Assembly: GCA_019695335.1 (NCBI GenBank)
Contig: JAIBAF010000005.1
Coordinates: 1 to 64,000, forward strand
From: a bacterium
Lineage (GTDB): Bacteria > CLD3 > SB21
Direction of reading: 5' to 3'
Length of the DNA: 64,000 nucleotides
The stretch's first letter is position 1. Every line of letters starts with the position of its first letter. The translations under genes and the position numbers were made by a program. Below the pieces are notes generated by a model. That model did not search any database, had not been told where the DNA came from, and saw nothing but the letters and a program-made list of their open reading frames with translations. This document shows positions 54,821-62,983 of this stretch, piece after piece.

Positions 54821-55999
54821 ATGACACCATTTTCAGTTGCACCTGCCAAAGCGATGAGCCGGTTGGGTACGGAAACGGCATTTGAAGTTTTGGTCAAAGC
54901 AAAGGCTCTCGAAGCGCAGGGTAAAGAAATTATTCATTTGGAAATCGGGGAACCGGATTTCGATACACCGTCGAATATTACTGAAGCGGCGATTAAAGCA
55001 TTGCGTGAAGGATGGACGCATTACGGCCCGGCGGCCGGATTACCGGAACTTCGGCAAGCCATTGCCCAGTATATCGGCTCCATGCGCCATATCGACGTAT
55101 CGCCGGATGAAGTCGTGGTGACGCCCGGCGGTAAACCGATTATTTTCTTTCCGATTCTCGCGCTCGCACAGGAAGGCGATGAAGTGATTTATCCCAATCC
55201 TGGATTTCCGATTTACGAATCGATGATCAATTTTGTCGGCGCCAAAGCGGTGCCGTTGAAAATCAGCGAAGACAAAGATTTTCGTTTCGATATCAATGAG
55301 CTGAAATCGAAAATCAATTCAAAAACCAAAATGGTAATTATCAATTCCCCGGCTAATCCGACAGGCGGTGTTTTGAGTGAGCAGGATATTCGTGAAATTG
55401 CAGATTTGGTCAAACAGTATAACTGTTATGTGATGTCGGATGAAATTTACAGCCGGATTCTTTACGGCCATCAGCATCACAGCATTGCATCACTGCCGGG
55501 AATGAAGGAGCGTACAATCATTTTGGATGGTTTTTCAAAAACGTATTCCATGACGGGCTGGCGCGCAGGCTATGGCGTGATGAATAAAGAATTGGCAGCG
55601 ATGGTAACGAAACTGATGACGAACAGCAATTCGTGTACAAACAGTTTTGTCCAACGCGCATGCGTTGAGGCCCTGAAAGGTCCGCAGGATTCAGTCGATA
55701 AAATGCTCGCCGAATTCCAACGCCGGCGTGATTTTATGGTCGACGGATTGAATAAGATCAAAGGTTTCTCATGCAAAAAACCTTTAGGCGCTTTTTATGT
55801 ATTTCCCAATATCACGAAAACAGGAATGGATTCACGAAAATTGGGAGATTATTTGCTGAACGAAGCAGGCGTCGCGGCGTTGTCAGGCACGGCGTTTGGC
55901 GATTTCGGGCAAGGTTATTTAAGATTCTCATATGCCAATTCGATTGAAAATATTGCGAAAGCAATTGAGCGAATTGATAAAGCTATTAATAAGCTGTAA
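54821..55999 (+). CDS. Class I/II pyridoxal-phosphate aminotransferase (aspartate-aminotransferase-like)
   Basis: 392 aa, ATG after GGGAG. The fold-type I signature is complete: EIGEPDFDTP and HYGPAAGLPELRQAIA, NSPANPTGGVLS (the Asn-Pro pair that binds PLP), VMSDEIYSRILYG and the PLP lysine in DGFSKTYSMTGWRAGYG, and a C-terminal GYLRFSYANS with the substrate-binding Arg. Members include aspartate, aromatic and other aminotransferases; the exact donor cannot be decided by eye. It is cytoplasmic, and gcvT follows 53 bases later on the same strand, so both may be on one message. Confidence 0.93.
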   Translation: MTPFSVAPAKAMSRLGTETAFEVLVKAKALEAQGKEIIHLEIGEPDFDTPSNITEAAIKALREGWTHYGPAAGLPELRQAIAQYIGSMRHIDVSPDEVVVTPGGKPIIFFPILALAQEGDEVIYPNPGFPIYESMINFVGAKAVPLKISEDKDFRFDINELKSKINSKTKMVIINSPANPTGGVLSEQDIREIADLVKQYNCYVMSDEIYSRILYGHQHHSIASLPGMKERTIILDGFSKTYSMTGWRAGYGVMNKELAAMVTKLMTNSNSCTNSFVQRACVEALKGPQDSVDKMLAEFQRRRDFMVDGLNKIKGFSCKKPLGAFYVFPNITKTGMDSRKLGDYLLNEAGVAALSGTAFGDFGQGYLRFSYANSIENIAKAIERIDKAINKL

Positions 56000-56052
56000 A
56001 AGGATCAGAACCGTTAAAAGCTTATGTACTAAAAATTCTAGGAGAGATTACA

Positions 56053-57165
56053 GTGTCAGACTCAAATACAACTACCAAGAGAACTCCGTTTTATGATAAG
56101 CATGTCGCGGCGGGAGCTAAGATGGCGGAGTTTGCCGGCTACTGGATGCCGATCCGATACGACGGTGATATTGTCGAACATCAGCGCGTGCGTACGAATG
56201 TCGGCGTTTTTGACGTGTCACATATGGGCGAATTTTATGTGACCGGCGACGGCGCGTTAGATTTCCTTCAAAAAGTGACGGTCAACGACGTTTCAAAACT
56301 AGCCGTATATCAGGCTCAATATTCCGCTATGTGTAAACCGGATGGCGGAATTGTCGACGATCTGATTGTCTACCGTTATCCCGATAAATTCATGCTTGTG
56401 GTGAATGCATCCAATATGGAAAAAGATTTTAACTGGCTAAAATCAAATTGCCCAAAAGACGTCAAACTGGAAAATGCCAGCGATCGCATTGCTTTACTGG
56501 CCGTTCAAGGCCCGAATGCCCAGGCTGTGATTCAGTCTTTGACGAAAGTGAACGTTCCGGCAATAAAATTTTATTGGTTTGCCGAAGGCGAACTCGACGG
56601 TGTATCCATGACCATTTCCAGAACCGGTTACACCGGCGAACGTGGATACGAATTGTATTTCAATGAAAAATATGCCGATCAGATCTGGAAGGCCGTGATG
56701 CGTGCAGGTGAAAAATTTAATATCGGACTTGCAGGGCTTGGCGCACGCGATACCTTGCGATTAGAAATGAAATATTGTTTATATGGCAATGACATTGATG
56801 AGACGACCCACCCGTTGGAAGCCGGATTAGGCTGGATTACTAAATTAAATAAAGGCGATTTTCTTGGCAAAGACGTGATGGCCAAAGCCAAAGCCGCAGG
56901 TCTTAAACGGAAATTGATCGGCATTGAAGTCGAAGGCAAAGTACCGGCGCGGCACGGATATGATGTCATGAAAGACGGAAAGAAAATCGGGCACGTAACC
57001 AGCGGAACTTTTTCACCATCGTTACAAAAGGCAATTGCGATGGCTTATGTGGAAACGCCGTATGCTGAAAACGGCACAACGCTTACCGTCAATGCGCGCG
57101 GCCGTGAATTATCCGCCAAAGTTATTCCGACCCCTTTCTACAACGGCGATCCAAGCAAAGATTAA
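56053..57165 (+). CDS. gcvT: Aminomethyltransferase, glycine cleavage system T protein
   Basis: 370 aa, GTG start at 56053 with AGGAGAG upstream. The N-terminus (TPFYDKHVAAGAKMAEFAGY then WMPIRYDGDIVEHQ), GVFDVSHMGEFYVTG, the folate-binding region, TGYTGERGYELY and LGARDTLRLEMKYCLYGNDI are characteristic of GcvT. It transfers the aminomethyl group's carbon to tetrahydrofolate in glycine breakdown. Other gcv genes (gcvP, gcvH) are not in the window. A strong hairpin terminator lies 24 bases after the stop, immediately before ftsK. Confidence 0.95.
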   Translation: MSDSNTTTKRTPFYDKHVAAGAKMAEFAGYWMPIRYDGDIVEHQRVRTNVGVFDVSHMGEFYVTGDGALDFLQKVTVNDVSKLAVYQAQYSAMCKPDGGIVDDLIVYRYPDKFMLVVNASNMEKDFNWLKSNCPKDVKLENASDRIALLAVQGPNAQAVIQSLTKVNVPAIKFYWFAEGELDGVSMTISRTGYTGERGYELYFNEKYADQIWKAVMRAGEKFNIGLAGLGARDTLRLEMKYCLYGNDIDETTHPLEAGLGWITKLNKGDFLGKDVMAKAKAAGLKRKLIGIEVEGKVPARHGYDVMKDGKKIGHVTSGTFSPSLQKAIAMAYVETPYAENGTTLTVNARGRELSAKVIPTPFYNGDPSKD

Positions 57166-57188
57166 CATACAAAAAAACGAAACGATCC

Positions 57189-57225
57189 GATGACAGCAGA
57201 TCAATCTGCTGTCATCCATTTTTTT
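57189..57225 (+). terminator. Strong terminator between gcvT and ftsK
   Basis: GATGACAGCAGA pairs perfectly with TCTGCTGTCATC around loop TCAA (12 bp), followed by CATTTTTTT. The ftsK ATG follows only 13 bases after the end of the T-run, leaving no room for a normal promoter in between. Confidence 0.88.
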
Positions 57226-57237
57226 GAATAAAAGTAC

Positions 57238-60200
57238 ATGAATTCAAAGAAGAAAAATATTTCCAAAAAAACTACGGCTAAAACACCGCAAAAACCGCCG
57301 CCGCCTAAAGGCCTGAATCTTAGTACGAAACTCAAAGAAGAGATTCTTGGGATTTTAACGATGGCGTTGTGTGTATTGATGATGCTGGCCGTTGTGACGC
57401 ATCGCCCGCTGGAGCAGCCGGATACGATCATGGACTTGTGGCGTACGGATCGATTGTCCAACATGCTGGGACTGGTCGGTGCGTTCGTCTCGTACTATGT
57501 GGTGACGTATTCTTTCGGATATGCTTTTATTGCTTTTCCGATTTTATTTTTTGTTTACGGCTGGTTGATCTTAACTCACAAAAGTATACTTCACGCCAAT
57601 CGGTTTGCCTTTTATATTTTGACGCTGATGGTTTTGGTATCGGTGTGGACGGCTTTGCCGTTTGCGGTGGGTCATCAGGCTAACTGGGAATTAAGTGGGC
57701 TTCTGGGCGGGATGCTTTCGCAAAAATTGTACGAATGGCTTGGCGGTTTTGGAAGCATCACGCTGTGGGTGATTTTTTCATTGTTATGGTTAATACTTGT
57801 GACGAGAGTCAGCATTGCCGATCTGGCGCCAGCTGCCGTCAATCTGGTAAAATCAGTATTTCGTAAAACGGCTGATTTATTTGTCCGGTTTCGTCATCGC
57901 CAGAGGCAATTATACGATAACGCGCAGGCCGAAACTGAAAAAGACCATATTGATGACGGTAATTCAGATACACCGTTAGTACCCGTTTATTTGCAAACTA
58001 AAGAAGCTCAGGCTCAAAACCAGACGGTTTCAGAATCCGACGAAATCAAAGCTGTTGATGAACCAACGCTGACTGTACAGAAAAAAACCGAACCTTCGGA
58101 CATCAAGACCAGTCCGGTACAGGAAATTTCAGAAAAAATTGATACTACTAATGAAAAACAAGTGGATTTGCCCAAGAAACAGGTTAGCAATTTCGATTCG
58201 GGATTGGATACCGGCCTGATTAATGATTTGAAAGTTATCGGTCGTGTCGATAAGCAATTTGTTGTACCGCCAATTGAGTTTCTTGAAAAAGACAATCAAT
58301 CGGAAGAGAAATCTGTTACAACGGACTCTGCAGATAATGCATCGCAAGCCAATGATGATCAGAAAAATGACGAACAACCTATTGAACAGCCATTGGCGCT
58401 TAATGATACCGACTTTAAGAACCTTGCCCGCAATGTTTTTGACCAAGAGCACGCATCCGTTGATCTCGATGAGAAACCGGATGAAATCAAAGTCGAATCC
58501 ACATCGGTAAAGAAATCAAGTACTGAAAAAGCCGAAACAAAGGAAGAAAATACATCCGATCAGATCAAAAAAATTCTGAAAGAAGAAAAGCCGTTGATCG
58601 ACGAAATGAATACGTTATTCTCCGGAAAAGAAAAACGTAATATGTTAGACGATCCGGATATTCCGAAAGAAGTTTCATTAGAACCCGTTAAATCAAAATC
58701 CAAACCTGCGGCTGAGCCAATCGATTACGATAAAGGTAATCAAGCCGCTCGTAACAAGTATCGTTATCCTTCTCTGGATCTGCTGGAAGTTACGAAAGAA
58801 ATGGAAAAGTTGTCGGAAGAAGATATTCGGGAGCTTGATGGAAAGATTAATCAAATTATCACGACGCTTTCTGAATTTGGAATTGATACGCGGGTAACAT
58901 CGACGGAATATGGCGGACCCGTTTTGGCTATTTATCAGTTGGCGCTTCCGTCGGGATTAAAAATTTCAAAAATCACAGGCTTGGAAGACGAACTGGCGAT
59001 GGCCATGAAAGTTAAGTCGGTTCGTATTGTTCCACGAACGGATAAAGGGACGATCCAGGTTGAAATTCCGAAACCAAGGGCAACACCCGTATTGATCAGG
59101 AGCTTGTTCGAAGATCGTTCGTTCAAACAAGCCAAACAAAAATATCGACTCGGGTTAGCGCTTGGCAAGACCATTGATGGCGCTATTCATTTCGAAGATC
59201 TTGCCAAAATGCCGCACCTTTTGATTGCAGGAACGACCGGCTCCGGTAAAAGTGTCGGCGTCAACTCCATGATTACAAGTCTATTGTATCAATTCGATCC
59301 GTCTGAAGTTAAATTTGTGATGATCGATCCAAAAAAAGTTGAGTTGGCTTTGTATCGGAATTTACGCAATCATCATTTGATTTGTTTGCGCAATCAGAAT
59401 AATGAAATCATCGAAGATGTGATCACTAAACCGGAAAATGCCAAGTTGATGCTGAAAGCGTTAGTGGAGGAAATGGAATCCCGGTACGAAAAATTAGCGC
59501 ACGCCAATGTGAGAAATTTGGAAGACTACAATCGCCGGTGGTCAGAAGGTAAATTACCTTCGGATGAAAAATTCGATCATTATAAATTAGAATATATTGT
59601 AGCGATCATCGACGAATTGGCCGACCTGATGATGACGGCAGCGCGTGAAGTCGAAACGTATATTACCCGACTGGCCCAAATGGCACGTGCGGTCGGCATT
59701 CACCTGATTGTGGCGACGCAACGGCCGTCGGTGGATGTTTTAACCGGTCTGATCAAAGCTAATTTTCCCGCGCGGATTGCGTATCAGGTTCGGAGTAAAA
59801 TAGATTCCCGTACCATTCTTGACATGGGTGGAGCGGAACTTTTGCTTGGCAAAGGCGATATGTTGTACTTGCCGCCGGGTCATATGCCGATCCGTATTCA
59901 GAATGCGTTTACGTCTACCCAGGAAACAGAACAAATCGTTGACTTCATCGGTAAAATGCCGGCATTTCCCAGACGTGATTTCGTCATGCGTGAAGAGCCA
60001 AAGGAAGATGTGAACGGTGAGATGGAAGCCGGAGCATTCGATGCGTTATATAATGAAGCATTGGAAATTGTCGTGAAGCATAATCAGGGTTCGGCCTCAT
60101 TGCTTCAACGTCGTCTGAGTATCGGTTATGCACGGGCCGCGCGCATTGTGGATCAATTGGAAAGAATGGGTATCGTCACGGCACAAGACGGAGGCAAAGC

Positions 60201-60249
60201 ACGGCAAGTGCTGATCACGGAAGATCAAATTCCGATGTATCGCGTTTGA
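57238..60249 (+). CDS. ftsK: DNA translocase FtsK/SpoIIIE
   Basis: 1003 aa. Four membrane helices in the first 200 residues, preceded by a basic, proline-containing leader (KTPQKPPPPKGLNLSTKLKE); an acidic, low-complexity linker (about 230-480); then the FtsK motor: LLIAGTTGSGKSVGVNSMIT (Walker A about 664-673), VMIDPKKVEL, AIIDELADLMM (Walker B), LIVATQRPSVDVLTG, and a C-terminal gamma domain (HNQGSASLLQRRLSIGYARA) that reads KOPS-type sequences. It pumps DNA at the septum to finish chromosome segregation. Between the Walker A and B motifs there is a loop about 10-12 residues longer than in E. coli FtsK (NHHLICLRNQNNEIIEDVIT). The start is ATG 57238, right after a strong terminator. Confidence 0.95.
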   Translation: MNSKKKNISKKTTAKTPQKPPPPKGLNLSTKLKEEILGILTMALCVLMMLAVVTHRPLEQPDTIMDLWRTDRLSNMLGLVGAFVSYYVVTYSFGYAFIAFPILFFVYGWLILTHKSILHANRFAFYILTLMVLVSVWTALPFAVGHQANWELSGLLGGMLSQKLYEWLGGFGSITLWVIFSLLWLILVTRVSIADLAPAAVNLVKSVFRKTADLFVRFRHRQRQLYDNAQAETEKDHIDDGNSDTPLVPVYLQTKEAQAQNQTVSESDEIKAVDEPTLTVQKKTEPSDIKTSPVQEISEKIDTTNEKQVDLPKKQVSNFDSGLDTGLINDLKVIGRVDKQFVVPPIEFLEKDNQSEEKSVTTDSADNASQANDDQKNDEQPIEQPLALNDTDFKNLARNVFDQEHASVDLDEKPDEIKVESTSVKKSSTEKAETKEENTSDQIKKILKEEKPLIDEMNTLFSGKEKRNMLDDPDIPKEVSLEPVKSKSKPAAEPIDYDKGNQAARNKYRYPSLDLLEVTKEMEKLSEEDIRELDGKINQIITTLSEFGIDTRVTSTEYGGPVLAIYQLALPSGLKISKITGLEDELAMAMKVKSVRIVPRTDKGTIQVEIPKPRATPVLIRSLFEDRSFKQAKQKYRLGLALGKTIDGAIHFEDLAKMPHLLIAGTTGSGKSVGVNSMITSLLYQFDPSEVKFVMIDPKKVELALYRNLRNHHLICLRNQNNEIIEDVITKPENAKLMLKALVEEMESRYEKLAHANVRNLEDYNRRWSEGKLPSDEKFDHYKLEYIVAIIDELADLMMTAAREVETYITRLAQMARAVGIHLIVATQRPSVDVLTGLIKANFPARIAYQVRSKIDSRTILDMGGAELLLGKGDMLYLPPGHMPIRIQNAFTSTQETEQIVDFIGKMPAFPRRDFVMREEPKEDVNGEMEAGAFDALYNEALEIVVKHNQGSASLLQRRLSIGYARAARIVDQLERMGIVTAQDGGKARQVLITEDQIPMYRV

Positions 60250-60310
60250 TAATTTTATTGTCTGAATGCGCTTTAATTTGTATAATACGGCGCTAATAAA
60301 GGAGTTAACT

Positions 60311-60946
60311 GTGTATTATCGTCTGATCTGTTTGTTGTTAATTTTCGGTTTGCATTCAAAAGTTTTAGGGCAGGAAGCCAAAGAGATTATTCAAAAGGCT
60401 CAGGATCGTTATAAAAAAATCAAAAGCTTTTCGATAGCATTCGATTATCATTTCAAATGGAAGCTGACCGGTAAAAATCAAAGTTTACAGGGAAAGCTTT
60501 ACTTTAAAAAAGAGAATAATATTCGATACGAACTCGGACAGCAATTGAACATTACCGATGGCGAAACGGTTTGGCAATATTCGGAAGTCAATAATCAACT
60601 GATTATCGACAATCTGAAGAAAAAAACCAAAAGTCTTTTTATGCCGCGTTATTTGCTTTTCGAGTATCTTGACAAATTTGTAGCAGAAGTTATCCAGACC
60701 GAAACGATCAAAAACCGTCCAGTTTATGTTTTAAAAATGAATCCGAAAGACAAAGACGATTTTGTTCAGAGCATGAAAGTCTGGATCCCGTCCGATTCAT
60801 GGATTACTGAAAAAGTTGAATACCAGGATTTGGAAGGCAATACGATTTCTTACGAATTTACCAATATAGAACTCGATCACGCGCTTGACCCAAAGCTATT
60901 TGCTTTCAAAGCGGAATCCAGCATGGATATTATTGATCTCCGGTGA
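60311..60946 (+). CDS. lolA: LolA-like outer-membrane lipoprotein carrier protein
   Basis: 211 aa from GTG 60311, with GGAG 6 bases upstream (60301-60304); the frame extends to an ATG at 60266, but that start lacks a ribosome site and would hide the signal peptide (YYRLICLLLIFGLHSKVLGQ). The mature part has the LolA layout: KEIIQKAQDRYKKIKSFSIA, GKLYFKKENNIRYEL, TDGETVWQYS, LLFEYLDKFVAEV, VLKMNPKD and VWIPSDSWITEKVEYQDLEG. LolA carries lipoproteins through the periplasm to LolB or the outer membrane. The C-terminus (SMDIIDLR) is typical. ftsK-lolA neighbourhood is common in bacteria. Confidence 0.85.
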   Translation: MYYRLICLLLIFGLHSKVLGQEAKEIIQKAQDRYKKIKSFSIAFDYHFKWKLTGKNQSLQGKLYFKKENNIRYELGQQLNITDGETVWQYSEVNNQLIIDNLKKKTKSLFMPRYLLFEYLDKFVAEVIQTETIKNRPVYVLKMNPKDKDDFVQSMKVWIPSDSWITEKVEYQDLEGNTISYEFTNIELDHALDPKLFAFKAESSMDIIDLR

Positions 60947-60957
60947 GGAAAAATTAG

Positions 60958-61986
60958 TTGAAAAAAAAACTGTGGTTGGTATTCAATATCGCCATTAGTG
61001 CCGTGTTTGTTTGGCTGGCATTACGTGGTATTGACTTTACAGAATTATCGCATTCTTTTAAGGGAATAGTTTTTTCGTATGCGATAATCGGATTGTTGCT
61101 TAATTTATTCAGTTGCTGGCTTCGTGCGTCCAGACTTCATTATATGACGCTTCCTATTCAGCACGTCACGGTTAAGAATTATTTTGCGTCGGTCATGATC
61201 GGTTTTATGGTGAATAATGTGTTGCCGTTTCGGCTGGGTGAGTTAATGAGAGGATATGCATTAAAGAAAAGCGACGGCATGTCATTTTCCGCTTCAATGG
61301 GCATCATTGTCGTGGAACGGATCATTGATGTTATATCACTTTTGATTATTTTTGGTGCATTGACATTCTTTTATCCTTTTCCGGAATGGGTTAAAAATGG
61401 CGGAATTTTGGTAACCGTCATAGCCATTGCGGTCACGGTCATTTTGGGATTGATGATCAGCCGTACTGAGACGACATTGCGAATATTCAATAACCTGGTT
61501 GGTGTTTTTTCAAAAAAATTGGCTATAAGCAGCCATCACTTTTTGTCGTCATTTTTGACGGGCGTCCGATTCCTTCACGATTTTAAAAATTATGCATGGA
61601 TTACGTTAATTACTTTTTTAATTTGGGCCACGTTTACTGTATCGACACTCATGATGTTTTATTGCATGAATTTACAAGCCGATGGGTTGGGAACATTTGA
61701 AGCCGGAGTATTCATGGTTTTTACATGCTTTGCCATTATGATTCCAGCGGCGCCGGGCTATGTCGGTACTTTTCATGAAATTGCTAAACAGAGTTTGTTA
61801 TTGTTTGGCGTTGATAAGGAAAAAGCGCTGGGTTTTGCGATTATCATACATGCATTGAATTATATTTCGATTACCGGAATTGGTTTTATTTATTTTCTTC
61901 GCAGTAATTTGAAATTAAAACAAGCTTTGTCAGGTACAGGCGATGAAGAAACTACTCGTCTAGAGAAGACGTCGGTTACTATTTAA
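60958..61986 (+). CDS. Lysylphosphatidylglycerol-synthase-TM-type (flippase-like) membrane protein
   Basis: 342 aa with about eight hydrophobic segments. N-terminus KKKLWLVFNIAISAVFVWLA, then LRGIDFTELS, then SCWLRASRLHYM, VLPFRLGELMRGYALKK, GIIVVERIIDVISLL, and IMIPAAPGYVGTFHEIAK: the UPF0104 / LPG_synthase_TM family. The domain alone (without the aminoacyl-transferase part of MprF) is thought to move lipids or lipid-linked sugars across the membrane; here it sits between lolA and polysaccharide export genes, so lipid-linked glycan handling is plausible. Start TTG at 60958 with GAGG 9 bases upstream; the lolA-like gene ends 11 bases before it. Confidence 0.82.
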   Translation: MKKKLWLVFNIAISAVFVWLALRGIDFTELSHSFKGIVFSYAIIGLLLNLFSCWLRASRLHYMTLPIQHVTVKNYFASVMIGFMVNNVLPFRLGELMRGYALKKSDGMSFSASMGIIVVERIIDVISLLIIFGALTFFYPFPEWVKNGGILVTVIAIAVTVILGLMISRTETTLRIFNNLVGVFSKKLAISSHHFLSSFLTGVRFLHDFKNYAWITLITFLIWATFTVSTLMMFYCMNLQADGLGTFEAGVFMVFTCFAIMIPAAPGYVGTFHEIAKQSLLLFGVDKEKALGFAIIIHALNYISITGIGFIYFLRSNLKLKQALSGTGDEETTRLEKTSVTI

Positions 61987-62006
61987 TTACAAAATTGAAA
62001 GTGAAT

Positions 62007-62960
62007 ATGATTCGAATATTGTATCTGTTGTTGATCATTTCCCCATGTCATATTATTTTTTCTCAGGAGCAAGCCATCAAGGACACACTAAAGAACGGCG
62101 GCTTTCAGAAGACGGAGCGTAGAATCAGAACAGGCGATCAACTCTTGATCACTGTGTACGGCCATGATGAATTGCCAAAGGTCGTCAGAGTTGAACAAGA
62201 TGGAACATTGAAATATCCGTTCATGAAGGATGTGATTGTTGATGGATTGACGATCGAACAAATAACTAATATTTTGTCTGTTCGTTTATCGCAGTACATC
62301 GGCGGACGGGCGGAAGTCATTATTTCTTTTGCTCAAGACGAAACGATTGAAGTGGTCGTATTGGGCCAAGTTACTAATCCGGGTGCGCATAAAATGCCGC
62401 CAAACAATACGATTCAGGGAGCGTTGACCGTTGCGGGAGGAGCAACCAATCGGAGTGATCTTAATAACACAAAGCTCATTCGTATTAATCCTGATACGGG
62501 TTTCCGTGAAGAAATCACCGTCGAAGTGGAAAATATTATTGTCGAAACAGGCGACATTGATCGATTGCCTTCATTACGAAATGGTGATATCATATTTGTT
62601 CCTTCAATTTATGGCGCTGTTTTTGTTAATGTGCTCGGTGCAGTGAGAAAACCAGGTAATTATGAATTATTTCCGGGGGCCAATTTGGTTGATGTTGTTT
62701 TTTTAGCGGGAGGACCTTCCGATGAAGCTTCGTTGCGTAACATCCGTCTCATCCGAAGAATCGGTGCCGCGCAGACTGAGCAGATTGTCGATATAGAAGC
62801 CGTTTTAAAAGCAAAAGGCGGACAAGTACCATTTTTGGAGCCGGGCGATATTGTATTTGTTCCTGCAAGAAAATTTACAATCAAAACTTTTTTTCAGTAT
62901 CTCGGATATACCGTATCTATTTTATCAGCAATTTTTTTGTATATACAAGTGACAAAATAA
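62007..62960 (+). CDS. Polysaccharide export protein (Wza-like, SLBB domains)
   Basis: 317 aa from ATG 62007; TTG 61995 and GTG 62001 keep the frame open, and no clear Shine-Dalgarno decides between them. Signal peptide IRILYLLLIISPCHIIFSQ; then a poly-export domain (RTGDQLLITVYGHDELPKVV), followed by two SLBB domains (VVVLGQVTNPGAHKM, FVNVLGAVRKPGNYEL), and a C-terminal hydrophobic helix (YTVSILSAIFLYIQV). This is the outer-membrane export channel family for capsule or exopolysaccharide. No lipobox cysteine is obvious at a consensus position. The Wzz-like gene follows after 23 bases. Confidence 0.92.
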   Translation: MIRILYLLLIISPCHIIFSQEQAIKDTLKNGGFQKTERRIRTGDQLLITVYGHDELPKVVRVEQDGTLKYPFMKDVIVDGLTIEQITNILSVRLSQYIGGRAEVIISFAQDETIEVVVLGQVTNPGAHKMPPNNTIQGALTVAGGATNRSDLNNTKLIRINPDTGFREEITVEVENIIVETGDIDRLPSLRNGDIIFVPSIYGAVFVNVLGAVRKPGNYELFPGANLVDVVFLAGGPSDEASLRNIRLIRRIGAAQTEQIVDIEAVLKAKGGQVPFLEPGDIVFVPARKFTIKTFFQYLGYTVSILSAIFLYIQVTK

Positions 62961-62983
62961 AAGTTTTTCAATTAAGGCTTTTT

